NCBI GenBank assembly: GCA_025451845.1
Contig: JANWJS010000017.1
Coordinates: forward strand, 124,001 to 188,000
Source of the DNA: Steroidobacteraceae bacterium
Lineage (GTDB): Bacteria > Pseudomonadota > Gammaproteobacteria > Steroidobacterales > Steroidobacteraceae
Reading direction: 5' to 3'
Length of the DNA stretch: 64,000 bases
Shown here: in pieces, positions 1 through 9,119 of the stretch
Numbering within the stretch: position 1 is the first letter of the stretch
How the letters are laid out: each line of letters starts with the position of its first letter
The notes under the pieces: generated by a model
What the model saw: the letters and a program-made list of their open reading frames with translations, nothing else
Databases searched by the model: none
What the model was told of the DNA's origin: nothing
Program-made: the position numbers and the translations under genes

Positions 1-1
1 C

Positions 2-1393
2 TCCATCAACGGGCTGGTCTATGTCAGGGGCAATCCGCTCGACTTCGAGCGCTGGGCGTCGGAAGGCGCGGGCGGGTGGGGCTATCGGGATGTATTGCCC
101 TATTTCAAGCGCACGGAGCGGCGCAACGGAGGAGGGGACACCTACCGCGGCGGCGCAGGCAAAGTCGACACCCGCTACGGTCCGCTCGACAATCCGCTGA
201 ACAAAGTCTGGCTCGAGGCCGGGCAGCAGGCGGGTTATCCCTTCACCCACGACATGAACGGCTTCCAGCAGGAAGGCTTTGGCCGCATGGACATGACGGT
301 GGGCAGCGGTCGGCGCGCAAGCGCTGCCAACGCGTATCTTCGCCCGGCCATGCGCCGGCGGAACCTCGCCGTACGCACTCATTCGCTTGCGACTCGTGTG
401 CTCTTCGAGGGGCGCCGCGCGGTCGGGGTCGCGTATCGCCGTGGGAACGTAGAGCACATTGCGCGAGCGCGCCGCGAAGTAATCGTGAGCGCAGGCCCCA
501 TTCAGTCGCCCAAGCTGCTGAAGCTCTCGGGCGTCGGGCCGGTGCCGGAGCTCTCGCGATACGGCATTCCGATCGTCCACGCTCTGCCGGGCGTCGGGGA
601 GAACCTGCAGGACCATCTGGAGTTCTATTTCCAGATGGCGTCGACGCAACCGGTCACGCTCTACTCACAGACGACCCTCTTTCGCAAGGCGCTCATCGGC
701 ATGCGCTGGCTGCTCACGAAGGACGGCCTCGGAGCGAGCAATCACTTCGAGACGGGCGGCTTCATCCGCAGCCGCGCCGGCGTCCGCTATCCCAACATTC
801 AATATCACTTTCTGCCCATGGCGGTGAGCTATGACGGCTCCTCACTGGCACGGGAGCACGGCTTCCAGGCCCATGTCGGACCCATGCGCTCGCAGAGCAA
901 AGGCTGGGTACGGCTGGCCTCCGCGGACCCGATCGAGAAGCCCAAGGTGTTCTTCAATTACCTGTCGCGGCCGGAAGACCGGGAGGAAATGCGCGCCTGC
1001 GTGCGTCTCACGCGCGAAATCTTCGCGCAGCCGGCGTTCGCGCCCTACCGTGGGCGCGAGATTCAGCCGGGCGCGGCCGTACAGAGCGAGGAGCAGATCG
1101 ACGAATTCATTCGCCAACACGTCGAGAGCGCCTATCACCCCTCGTGCTCGTGCAGGATGGGGAGCCCGGACGATCCGATGACCGTGGTCGACCCTGAGGC
1201 GCGAGTCATTGGATTGGAGGGATTGCGGGTGGTCGACTCCTCGATCATGCCTTCGATCACGACCGGGAATCTCAACGCTCCCACCCTCATGCTGGCGGAG
1301 AAGGCGGCCGACCACATCCGCGGTCAATCTCCGCTGCCGCCCGAAAACGCGCCCTTCTACGTCGCGCCGAACTGGGAAACCTCGCAGCGTTGA
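2..1393 (+). CDS. GMC-family FAD oxidoreductase, choline dehydrogenase-like (5' truncated by window)
   Basis: The reading frame is open from the left edge, so the N-terminus with the FAD-binding GxGxxG lies outside. Visible residues begin SINGLVYVRGNPLDFERW, a typical GMC stretch. GMC signature 2 is seen as AGPIQSPKLLKLSGVG. The C-terminal catalytic block reads HPSCSCRMG, then VVDSSIMPSITTGNLNAP, with the conserved His and Asn. The family oxidises alcohols such as choline or long-chain and aromatic alcohols with FAD. The exact substrate cannot be read from sequence. The HPSCSCRMG block differs from the common HPxGTCRMG version. It is convergent with the sulfotransferase gene. Confidence 0.9.
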   Translation, partial: SINGLVYVRGNPLDFERWASEGAGGWGYRDVLPYFKRTERRNGGGDTYRGGAGKVDTRYGPLDNPLNKVWLEAGQQAGYPFTHDMNGFQQEGFGRMDMTVGSGRRASAANAYLRPAMRRRNLAVRTHSLATRVLFEGRRAVGVAYRRGNVEHIARARREVIVSAGPIQSPKLLKLSGVGPVPELSRYGIPIVHALPGVGENLQDHLEFYFQMASTQPVTLYSQTTLFRKALIGMRWLLTKDGLGASNHFETGGFIRSRAGVRYPNIQYHFLPMAVSYDGSSLAREHGFQAHVGPMRSQSKGWVRLASADPIEKPKVFFNYLSRPEDREEMRACVRLTREIFAQPAFAPYRGREIQPGAAVQSEEQIDEFIRQHVESAYHPSCSCRMGSPDDPMTVVDPEARVIGLEGLRVVDSSIMPSITTGNLNAPTLMLAEKAADHIRGQSPLPPENAPFYVAPNWETSQR

Positions 1394-1449
1394 TGGGCTA
1401 AAGCCGCCTGCGGCGCTTTCGTGGCCAACCTGTGACAGGTATTCATCCC

Positions 1450-1475
1450 GCGGCCCGGCGGGGCGCCTGGGCCGC
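1450..1475. terminator. possible bidirectional hairpin between convergent genes
   Basis: Perfect 7-bp arms GCGGCCC and GGGCCGC are separated by 12 bases in the short gap between two convergent genes. There is no clear T-run, so this is only a weak terminator candidate. Confidence 0.3.
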
Positions 1476-1498
1476 TCAATGGCCTGCTTTCGAACGAG

Positions 1499-3481
1499 CT
1501 ACTCTCGATAACTTTCAACCGCGTCGCCCAGCGCCTCGCGCAGCGGCCCGAGCCACGGCTCGTAGTGGCGCCACTGCTCGAGGCCATCGCGATAGATCGG
1601 TCGCCGCACCTGCTCCGAGCTCGGAGTTCTCACGCTGCGCGCGGTCTGGTGGAAGGCGAGGCAGGCGGGCTCGAGTCCGAGTCCGCAATAATCCAGCAGC
1701 CGGCGGACGCTGCCCTCCAGGTCGCCCACCACATCCTCGTAGTGAACGCGCAGCACCCGTCCGGGAAGCACCTCATCCCAGTGACGCATGAGCTCGAGGT
1801 AGGTGCGGTAGTACCGCGCGATGTCCTCGAGTCCATACGTGAACATCTGCCCCTGCGCAAAGAGCTGCTTGAAGTTGCTGAAGCAGCAGGCCAGAGGCTC
1901 GCGCCGCGCGTCGATGATCCTGGCATTGGGCAGGATGAGGTGAATGAGCCCGATGTGCCGGAAGTTGTTCGGCATCTTGTCGATGAAACGAGGCCGGCCG
2001 CTCGCCCGATAGGCGCGCGTATCGCGCAGGTATTGCTCACCCAGCCGACGGCAGTCCGCCGCTGTCAGGCGGGCCAGTATGCCCGGATAGGCCGGCTCGC
2101 CGGCGGGCGTATCGCGGCCCTGGAGGCCGTTGACCATGCGCGGCAGATCGGCGAGCTCCTGGGTTCCTTCCACTGCGGAGTGCGAGGCCAGGATCTGCTC
2201 GATGAGCGTCGAGCCGGCACGGGGCAGGCCCACGATGAAAATCGGGTCCGGCGCGGGCGAGCCGGATCCCGCATGACGGGCGAACAGAGCCCGGCCGCAG
2301 ACGGCCTTCTGCAGTTGGGCGCCGGCCTCGAGGGTTGCCGGATCGTAGCCGCTGGTGGCCCGCTTGAGCGCATTGCCGCGGCGGTAGAACTCGAAGGATG
2401 GCTCGAACATCCCCTGATCCTCGAGCGCCTTGCCGAGCGCGAAGCACAGGTGATAGCGGTCCACCGTTGCAGTCGCCGGGCTCGCTTCCGCGGCTCGCAT
2501 GCGGTCGACCTCCTCGTCCGCAAAGCGATAGGTCTTCAGGTTCGCCAGGCTCCAGTACGCCTCGCCATAGGCAGGACGCGCATTCGCCGCGGCGCGGTAC
2601 TCGCTTACTGCCGCCTCGGTGGCGCCGAGCGTCTTCAGGGAGTGCGCGATCGAGAGGTGCAGCTCCGCCGGTTGCGCGGCTCCCACCAGCAGCTCGCGAT
2701 AGAGCGCCAAGGCCTGCTCGTGCTCTCCGAGCCCGACGAGCGTCAAGGCATGGAGGGTGCGGTAGCTGCGGTTGTCGCGCTCCACTGCGAGCAGCCGCTC
2801 GACCTGAGCCCGTGCCTCGAGGAAAAGATGCCGCTTCGCCAGGACCTGCGCGTACTCGAAGCGCGCCAAGTGGTAATCCGGCGCCAGCTCTATGACTTTT
2901 CGGAGCAGCAAGTGCGCGTCGTCGAGCACGTCGCGCTCCAGCCCAATGCGGGCGAGCAGACGCATCGCCTCGACGTGATCCCCGTGCGCGCGAAGATAAG
3001 CGCGGGTGAGCTCTTCGGCCGGCGCGATCTCTCCATCGCAGAACAACGCCGTCGCCCTCACTATCTCGGGAGGAAGCTGCCCCAGGGTCGCTACGTGCTC
3101 AGCGGCCTGTTGGGCCTCCTGCGTGTGCCCCCCCATCCGATAGAGACTCTCCAGCAGGCGCCAGCTTGCGGGGAGCGCGGGATTGATGTTGACCGCGCGC
3201 AAAAATGCGTCGATTGCTTCGGGTGCCTGCCTGCGGGCGACGTAGCAGTGCCCGCGCTCCTGGTACAAGCCGCTGAAGCGTGGGTACAAACGCTCGAGGG
3301 CGGCGAGCGTGTCGAGCCCCGCCGGGATATCACCTGAGAGGCGCTGTGCGACCGCACGCAAATAAAGAACGTCCCGATTCTCGGGAACCGTGGCCAGCAG
3401 TGCCTCGGTGGCGCGCAGGGCGGGAGCGGCCTGCCGCAACCTCAGCAGCTCGCGTATGCGCTGAACTTCACGCTCCACCAT
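1499..3481 (-). CDS. TPR-repeat sulfotransferase
   Basis: About 660 aa. Residues 1-400 are alpha-helical TPR repeats (for example a unit around QERGHCYVARRQAPEAIDAF). Residues about 410-660 are a Sulfotransfer_3-type PAPS-dependent domain. Its 5' phosphosulfate-binding loop is PIFIVGLPRAGSTLIEQIL, and a 3'-phosphate segment RREPLACCFSNFKQLF follows. The longer open frame upstream overlaps the TonB receptor and is low-complexity, so the ATG at 3481 (MVEREVQ) is chosen. No clear Shine-Dalgarno is seen. It lies 58 bases downstream of the receptor stop on the same strand, probably one transcript. The acceptor is unknown. PAPS could come from cysQ-cysD-cysNC at 41-45 kb. Confidence 0.88.
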   Translation of the reverse strand: MVEREVQRIRELLRLRQAAPALRATEALLATVPENRDVLYLRAVAQRLSGDIPAGLDTLAALERLYPRFSGLYQERGHCYVARRQAPEAIDAFLRAVNINPALPASWRLLESLYRMGGHTQEAQQAAEHVATLGQLPPEIVRATALFCDGEIAPAEELTRAYLRAHGDHVEAMRLLARIGLERDVLDDAHLLLRKVIELAPDYHLARFEYAQVLAKRHLFLEARAQVERLLAVERDNRSYRTLHALTLVGLGEHEQALALYRELLVGAAQPAELHLSIAHSLKTLGATEAAVSEYRAAANARPAYGEAYWSLANLKTYRFADEEVDRMRAAEASPATATVDRYHLCFALGKALEDQGMFEPSFEFYRRGNALKRATSGYDPATLEAGAQLQKAVCGRALFARHAGSGSPAPDPIFIVGLPRAGSTLIEQILASHSAVEGTQELADLPRMVNGLQGRDTPAGEPAYPGILARLTAADCRRLGEQYLRDTRAYRASGRPRFIDKMPNNFRHIGLIHLILPNARIIDARREPLACCFSNFKQLFAQGQMFTYGLEDIARYYRTYLELMRHWDEVLPGRVLRVHYEDVVGDLEGSVRRLLDYCGLGLEPACLAFHQTARSVRTPSSEQVRRPIYRDGLEQWRHYEPWLGPLREALGDAVESYRE

Positions 3482-3539
3482 GGTGATTGCCGCACCGCCG
3501 CCACTTGGCGCCGGCACGGGCGTGCGAGCCCGCTCCGGC

Positions 3540-6287
3540 CTACTCGAAATGGTATCCGAACGAGAGCTCGATGACCCGCGGCCGCAGCGGCGTCTGCTCG
3601 ATGATGAACTGGTCGGTGCTGGTGAACGTGCTGGCGTTGGAATTCGCGAGGTTGTCCCCGTGCAGGTCGACGTGCCAGTCGCCTTTGGAGACACCGATGG
3701 CCGCATCGAGCGTCGAGTAGGCGGGATTCTCGAACCGTCCGCGGGAGGTGGTGATCGACCCGCCCGCACCGATCTCGGGGTTCGCGCCTGCCTGCGAGAA
3801 TGAGTGTGCGGTATGCCGGACGCCAATCTGGACATAAGGAACGTAGTCGTTGATCAGCCAATCGTAGCGGGCGCGCAGGCTGAACTGCATGGGCGGCGCA
3901 TTGGCGCTGGGAGCGCCAATGGGGCCGAATGGATTGCTCACCGCGCTGCACACGCCGGCGGGGCAGACCTGGGTGATTGGCTTGCCGACGTTCCCGGCGT
4001 CCGCCGGATTGTTGTCGATCAGGGCGGGGGAATTGGTCTGGCTGCTCTTGTTCCAGTCCGCCGCCCCCTGCAGCGTGAGTCCCGTCATCAACCGTGCCAC
4101 GAACGAGGTCTCGATCCCCTTGATGAGGAAGTCCTGACCGTTGGTGTCGTAGAAGATGTTGCCAACGACACCGGGATTGAAGAACTCGACCTGGACGTTG
4201 GTCCAGTTGTCATAGTACACCGCCCCGTTCCACTGCAGCCGATGGTCGAGGAACTCCGTCTTCCAGCCGATTTCGTTGTTCGTCAGGTTGTCCGACGTAT
4301 AGGACCTGGGGACTATGTACTGCGGCACGCCGGCGGCGTTGTTGCCGTGCATCGCGCCGCCGTTCTGATTGAAGCCTCCCGGACGGAATCCCTGGGAGAA
4401 TGTGTAGTACACCATCATATCCGGCCGGATATGCCAGGTAACGTTCGCACGCACCTTGTTGCCGTCCTCGGTGTCGGACAGATCCTTCGCGTTGAGGTTG
4501 GTGCTCGAACCGGACTGGCAGCCGCCAGGCGGCGTCCCCGCCTGGAAACAGCCGAAGGTCGCAAGAACGCTGCCCGCCTCCGAATTGAGGAAGCGGAAAT
4601 GACGCAAGCCTCCCGTAAGGGTCAGTATCTGCGGCACGAGATCATAGCTCGTGGAGAAGTACTCGGCGATCTGCCGGGTCGTGCGCAGCTGATCCTGGTA
4701 GAACGAGGTGGTGTCGTTTTGCAGTCCCCGATTCTGCACGGTGGTTCCGGGAAAGGTGCCGACGTCCGATTCGCATCCGGTGTTACCCGAGGTCCCCGGC
4801 GCGCCGTTCGAGGTGCACGGCGGGACGCTCTTGTAGTGCCAGCCGGTCTGGTCGTAGAGCGCGTTATCCTCGTAGTACAGGCCCGCGATCGCGCGCAGCC
4901 GCCAGCTGTCCGGCGTGCTGAGGCGCACTTCGTGTTGCTGGTGCACGTTGCGCTCGACCGAACGCCAGGCGGCGCTTGGCGAGAAGCAGGTGGGTGTCAA
5001 TGCGTTCGAGGCGGAGTAGGGCCCGTAGCATTGATAATAGTCGGCGTATACACCACGCGCGTAGTTGGTGTAATCGCCGACCTGCTCCACGTTGCGGTCG
5101 AGATAGCCGCCGGTGTAGACGAAATCCAGGCTGCTCACCTTGCCGTGCACGGTCCAGGCAGTGTTCTCGAACTTATCCTTGTCGTAGGCCTTGTTGAACA
5201 ACGTCACTTCGAGCGGCGACAGCGACGTTCCGTCGGAGGCGTACGGCTGCTGGTAGAAGACCCCTTGCGAGTTGAGGTCCTGGTAGGACTGGGTGAGCAG
5301 CAGGTCCCAGTCGTCATTGAATTTGTAGAGCGCCTCGACCCGCGCCCCCTGGTACTCGACCGGATTGATGGCCCTGCCGGCCAACTGGGCGTTGCTGACC
5401 GTAGGACTGCCGGGTGGAACGCAGTACCCGTTGTTCGGCTGTCCGTCCGGGCACTGTCCGTTCACCGCCGCATAGCCCGCATAGTGGATGCCGACGTCGG
5501 TGTCCTTGCGCGCGAAGGTGGCCGGCACGTTGTCGATATATCCGCCGCGTCGCGCGTCGTAGATGACCGCCCGCAGCGCCATGTGGCCAGCCATCACCGG
5601 TAAATTCAGCACCGCGGTCACGTCGGAGTTGTTGTCGCCGTGCGCCGTCGTGCCATAGCCCGCTGCCACGCTTCCCGAGGTCCTGTCCAGCTGCGGCTTG
5701 TTGGTAATGTAGCGGATGACACCGGCCTGGGCCCCGGCACCGAAGAGCGTTCCTTGCGGCCCTTCCAGGACCTCGATGCGTTGCAGATCGGCAGCATAGA
5801 CGTCGAGATTGCGGTTCGGCAGCTGCACGGACTGGTCGTCCAGATAAACCGCGACGTTCGGCCAGAGGCCGGTCGAGCCGCTGCCCTGGCTCGCCTGCGA
5901 GCCCGCGCTGACGCCACGCATGAAGATTTCGTTCTGCCCCGGACCGTTGTTCGCCGCTGTGACATTGGGCAGATACTTCACGTAATCGTCGAACGTCTTG
6001 ATGTTCAGTTGCTGCATCGTCTGCGACGTGAGCGCCTGCATCGAGATCGGCACGTCCTGAATGTTCTCCGTGCGGCGCTGTGCGGTGACGATGATCGTGG
6101 AGAGCTCGTTCCCGTCCCCGGCTGCGGCGGCGTTGGTGGCGGCGGTCGCGCTCGCGGGAGGCGCGACATTCGTCGCGGGTCCATCGTTCGGTGCGGGCGG
6201 CGGATCGGTGGCTGGCGTCGCGGCCAACGCTCGAACGGCGGTGGCGGCCAAAATGGCGGCGACGGCGTAGGGAACACTCGACTTCAT
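3540..6287 (-). CDS. TonB-dependent outer-membrane receptor
   Basis: 915 aa. Signal peptide at residues 1-22 ending in ALA, then a Pro/Ala-rich linker to about residue 60. A TonB-box-like start STIIVTAQRR leads into the plug (DVPISMQAL ... FMRGVSAGS ... VLEGPQGTLFGAGAQAG, RYITNKP). The rest is a beta-barrel with aromatic strand ends, closing with VIELSFGYHFE as expected for BAM recognition. It belongs to the large iron complex/carbohydrate/lipid receptor group; the substrate is not deducible. A strong AGGAGGG site lies 6 bases before the ATG. It is followed by the sulfotransferase gene. Confidence 0.95.
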   Translation of the reverse strand: MKSSVPYAVAAILAATAVRALAATPATDPPPAPNDGPATNVAPPASATAATNAAAAGDGNELSTIIVTAQRRTENIQDVPISMQALTSQTMQQLNIKTFDDYVKYLPNVTAANNGPGQNEIFMRGVSAGSQASQGSGSTGLWPNVAVYLDDQSVQLPNRNLDVYAADLQRIEVLEGPQGTLFGAGAQAGVIRYITNKPQLDRTSGSVAAGYGTTAHGDNNSDVTAVLNLPVMAGHMALRAVIYDARRGGYIDNVPATFARKDTDVGIHYAGYAAVNGQCPDGQPNNGYCVPPGSPTVSNAQLAGRAINPVEYQGARVEALYKFNDDWDLLLTQSYQDLNSQGVFYQQPYASDGTSLSPLEVTLFNKAYDKDKFENTAWTVHGKVSSLDFVYTGGYLDRNVEQVGDYTNYARGVYADYYQCYGPYSASNALTPTCFSPSAAWRSVERNVHQQHEVRLSTPDSWRLRAIAGLYYEDNALYDQTGWHYKSVPPCTSNGAPGTSGNTGCESDVGTFPGTTVQNRGLQNDTTSFYQDQLRTTRQIAEYFSTSYDLVPQILTLTGGLRHFRFLNSEAGSVLATFGCFQAGTPPGGCQSGSSTNLNAKDLSDTEDGNKVRANVTWHIRPDMMVYYTFSQGFRPGGFNQNGGAMHGNNAAGVPQYIVPRSYTSDNLTNNEIGWKTEFLDHRLQWNGAVYYDNWTNVQVEFFNPGVVGNIFYDTNGQDFLIKGIETSFVARLMTGLTLQGAADWNKSSQTNSPALIDNNPADAGNVGKPITQVCPAGVCSAVSNPFGPIGAPSANAPPMQFSLRARYDWLINDYVPYVQIGVRHTAHSFSQAGANPEIGAGGSITTSRGRFENPAYSTLDAAIGVSKGDWHVDLHGDNLANSNASTFTSTDQFIIEQTPLRPRVIELSFGYHFE

Positions 6288-6505
6288 GACCGACCCTCCT
6301 GACTATCCGCCGATTAGAGCCGACGGCCCCGGCGCGGGATTGAACGGAAGCGCCATCATCGTGTTATGCAGGCGCCGCCCGGAGTAACGGGAAAGTCGCC
6401 GTTTCCGCGCCATTGCCGCGATGGCAGCCGACTGCGCTGCACGCGGGCAAGTCGCGCCCGTCTCGCGCGTGGCAAGGGCATTTTGCAACCGACTTCGCGG
6501 CGTAG

Positions 6506-7561
6506 TTAGTCGGCGAATACGCGCGAGCGCGCGGCGTCGGAGTTGGCGACGCGACCCGGTTGCAGGCGGTGCGTGGAGGGCGAGATTCCGTAGGCATCCT
6601 TGAACTGCCGCGAGAAGTGCGCGCAATCGGCAAACCCCGTCTCGATGGCGATGTCGGTCATCGAGCGGTCGGTATTCTGGATCAGCCAGCTCGCATAGCG
6701 CATGCGCAGTTGTCGGTAGAGGGAGGCCGGCCCCACGCCGACGTTCTCGCGGCAGAGCCGCTCGAGCTGGCGCGTCGACACGCCGAGTTCGGCGGCGATC
6801 GCGCCGATCGAGATGGTCCGGGTGAGGTTTTGCTCCATCAACAGCAACGCGCGGCGCACGCGCGGCTCGTTGATGGCCTCCGACAGAGGCGGGTGCGGCT
6901 GCGCGTCGCTTCCCTGCCGCGGCCGGTCGAACAGGAGCACTTGCGTCGCCTTCTGCGCCAGCGCCCGGCCGAGGTGCTGCTCGATCAGGTGTGTGGCCAG
7001 CGCGGCGCTGCCGGCGCCGCCGGCGCAGGTGATGCGCGGGCCGTCGGCGACGAACAGCCGGTCGGCGACGACATCGTGGCCGGGGAACGCCTCACGAAAA
7101 TCCTGATAGTGATACCAGTTGACGCACGAGCGCCGCCCCTGCATCAGGCCGGCGCGGCAGAGGACGAAGCTGCCGGTGCAGATTCCGATGAGCGGAGTGC
7201 GGGTCGCGCCGACTTCGCGCAGATACCGGGCGGTCGCCTCATCGATCTGCGGCCCGGCGTGGAGGATGCCGCCGACCACCACGACATAGTCGATCGAGGT
7301 GGGAGGGAGCAGGGCACTGGTGGGCTGCAGCGTCACTCCGCAGCTGGCACGGACCGGCTCGCGCCGGCACGACATGATCGACCAGTGCACGTGCAGCGGA
7401 CGGCTGCGGTCGCCTTCGTCGGCGGCCAGCCGGAGGTGATCGATGAAGACGGCGAAGGCCGACAGCGTGAAGTGCTCGGCCAGAATGATGCCAACGCGCA
7501 ACGGCGGGCGTACGGCTCGCTCGGGCGGTGACGGCTTTTGAGACCCCAAGGAGTGCGGCAT
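6506..7561 (-). CDS. GlxA-type AraC family regulator with DJ-1/PfpI-like domain
   Basis: 351 aa from the ATG at 7561. A longer frame would need a TTG at 7663. Residues about 20-190 are a DJ-1/PfpI-like amidotransferase fold (RVGIILAEHFTLSAFAVFIDHL; GICTGSFVLCRAGLMQGR). Residues about 235-345 carry two AraC helix-turn-helix motifs (IGAIAAELGVSTRQLERLC and MTDIAIETGFADCAHFSRQF). Relatives such as GbdR, CdhR and ArgR control use of choline, carnitine or arginine-type compounds. It precedes a cluster of amino acid/amine genes. The effector is unknown. Confidence 0.92.
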   Translation of the reverse strand: MPHSLGSQKPSPPERAVRPPLRVGIILAEHFTLSAFAVFIDHLRLAADEGDRSRPLHVHWSIMSCRREPVRASCGVTLQPTSALLPPTSIDYVVVVGGILHAGPQIDEATARYLREVGATRTPLIGICTGSFVLCRAGLMQGRRSCVNWYHYQDFREAFPGHDVVADRLFVADGPRITCAGGAGSAALATHLIEQHLGRALAQKATQVLLFDRPRQGSDAQPHPPLSEAINEPRVRRALLLMEQNLTRTISIGAIAAELGVSTRQLERLCRENVGVGPASLYRQLRMRYASWLIQNTDRSMTDIAIETGFADCAHFSRQFKDAYGISPSTHRLQPGRVANSDAARSRVFAD

Positions 7562-7731
7562 TGAACAGCCACTCAACGGAATGGCGCTACCCTTGAGAGC
7601 ATCTTCCGCCAGTTGTTGGTGGGATGCAAGGGCAAGTTCAATTGCTTCAAAAACTCGTTTCAATACAGTGTCTTATTCGCAAAGTACACCGTGGCTCCGA
7701 ACGTACCATGGGACCGCATTGCATTGAACGA

Positions 7732-8745
7732 TCATTTAGACCCAGGCGCCGCCAAGCGTCCCGAGCGCCCGGAGCCGCGTGCCGGTCCGCTGTTGGCGGG
7801 CGGCCGCCGCTCCTGGCTGGGAGGATGGCCGAAGACGGCGCGGTACGACTTGCTGAAATGCGCCGGGGAGCGAAAGCCGCATGCCACGGCGACGCTCGTG
7901 ATCGGCATGGCGGTCTGCTGCAGCAGCTCGCGGCCGCGGCGCAGGCGCAGGGTGACGTAGTACTGCGCAGGGGTGAGGCCCAGGCTGCGGTGGAAGAGCC
8001 GCTGCAACTGACGCTGCGAGACGTCCGTCATATGCGCCAGCTCCTCGAGAGTCAGCGGCTCCTCGATGTTGGCTTCCATCAGCGCGGCGGCCTGGATGAT
8101 CGAGGGATTGCAGCCCCCGAGGCGCGCGGCGATCGGGATGCGCTGGCGATCCTTGCTGTCGCGGATGCGCTCCACGATGAACTGCTCGGAGATCCCGGCG
8201 GCCAGTGTCCTTCCGATCCGCGGGGTGATGAGATGCAGGATCATGTCGAGGGGCGCGATCCCGCCCGTGCAGGTGCAGCGGTCGCGGTCGACCACGAACA
8301 GGTCCGGAGTGAAGACGATCCCCGGGAAGGTCTCGCGCAGGCCCCACAGGTTTTCCCAGTGGATGGCGCACCGGTAGCCGTCGAGCAGCCCCGCTCTGGC
8401 GAGCGCGTACGCACCCGTGCAGAGGGCCCCGAGGTTCAAGCGCTCGCGCGCGAGGCGGCGCAGCAGCTGGACGAGCCGCTCATCGACCGCATGCGGCACA
8501 TCGATGCCGCCGCAGACGAACAGGATGTCGAGCGGCGGTGAGTCATCGAGCAGGGCAGTCGGCGACACGCTGAGGCCGTTGCTCGCCTCTTCCGGCTGTC
8601 CGCCCAGGGAGTACACCGACCAGCGATAAATGGTCTCCCCGGCGAGGTAGTTGGCCATGCGCAGCGGCTCGATCGCGTTGGTGAAAGCGATCATCGAGAA
8701 GTGGCGCAGGGTGAGGAACCCGAAGCGCGTGAGCGGTGCGGTCAT
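7732..8745 (-). CDS. second GlxA-type AraC family regulator
   Basis: 337 aa, same architecture as its downstream neighbour but clearly divergent in sequence. The PfpI-like N-domain is FGFLTLRHFSMIAFTNAIEPLRMAN in two parts, with LGALCTGAYALARAGLLDGY at the nucleophile elbow. The AraC domain lies at about 215-315 (LTLEELAHMTDVSQRQLQRL; ITSVAVACGFRSPAHFSKSY). N-terminal FSMIAFTNAIEPLRMAN is typical of regulators of glycine betaine and carnitine use. It is divergent from the permease gene at 9120 and a good candidate to control it. Confidence 0.93.
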   Translation of the reverse strand: MTAPLTRFGFLTLRHFSMIAFTNAIEPLRMANYLAGETIYRWSVYSLGGQPEEASNGLSVSPTALLDDSPPLDILFVCGGIDVPHAVDERLVQLLRRLARERLNLGALCTGAYALARAGLLDGYRCAIHWENLWGLRETFPGIVFTPDLFVVDRDRCTCTGGIAPLDMILHLITPRIGRTLAAGISEQFIVERIRDSKDRQRIPIAARLGGCNPSIIQAAALMEANIEEPLTLEELAHMTDVSQRQLQRLFHRSLGLTPAQYYVTLRLRRGRELLQQTAMPITSVAVACGFRSPAHFSKSYRAVFGHPPSQERRPPANSGPARGSGRSGRLAAPGSK

Positions 8746-9119
8746 TCACGCGTGATGACAGCATCAATTGAGCCGGCAAGCAAGAGGCGGCATGTCGGTC
8801 GCAGTCACCGATCACGGCGGTTCCAGGCTGGCCGGGATTTCGCCAGATGGGTAGGATGACCAGGCCATCCTTCATGCGAGTTGCCCATGGTCGCAGTCGA
8901 TCTCGTAGCCCGCGCACGGGGGCGAGGCGGTGCCTTTCAGCACGGCATCGCTGTGCTTCGCCGAGCGGTCGTCCATGGAGGGACACCCCGGGCTTGCGCG
9001 CAGCAGGACAGCGCAGCGCAATGTGCCCCGCCGGCGCAGGTGGCGCAGTCTCGAGCAAAAACCACGCTTTTTGCTCGCCACGGTGTGGGGCCCCGCAGGA
9101 TGCCCGGATCCAGCGCCTC
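8746..9119. other. 374-bp gene-free region between GlxA regulator and permease
   Basis: Divergent intergenic region expected to hold promoters for both flanking genes. The only notable item is the palindrome CACGCGTG at 8747-8754, just outside the regulator start codon and flanked by TCAT/ATGA. Open frames in it extend the permease frame but show no conserved sequence. Confidence 0.5.

Noticed and set aside
3482-3835. N-terminal extension of the sulfotransferase frame (118 residues)
   Set aside because: It is antisense-like, Ser/Arg/Pro-rich, and overlaps the 3' end of the TonB receptor gene. The TPR domain begins at the ATG at 3481.
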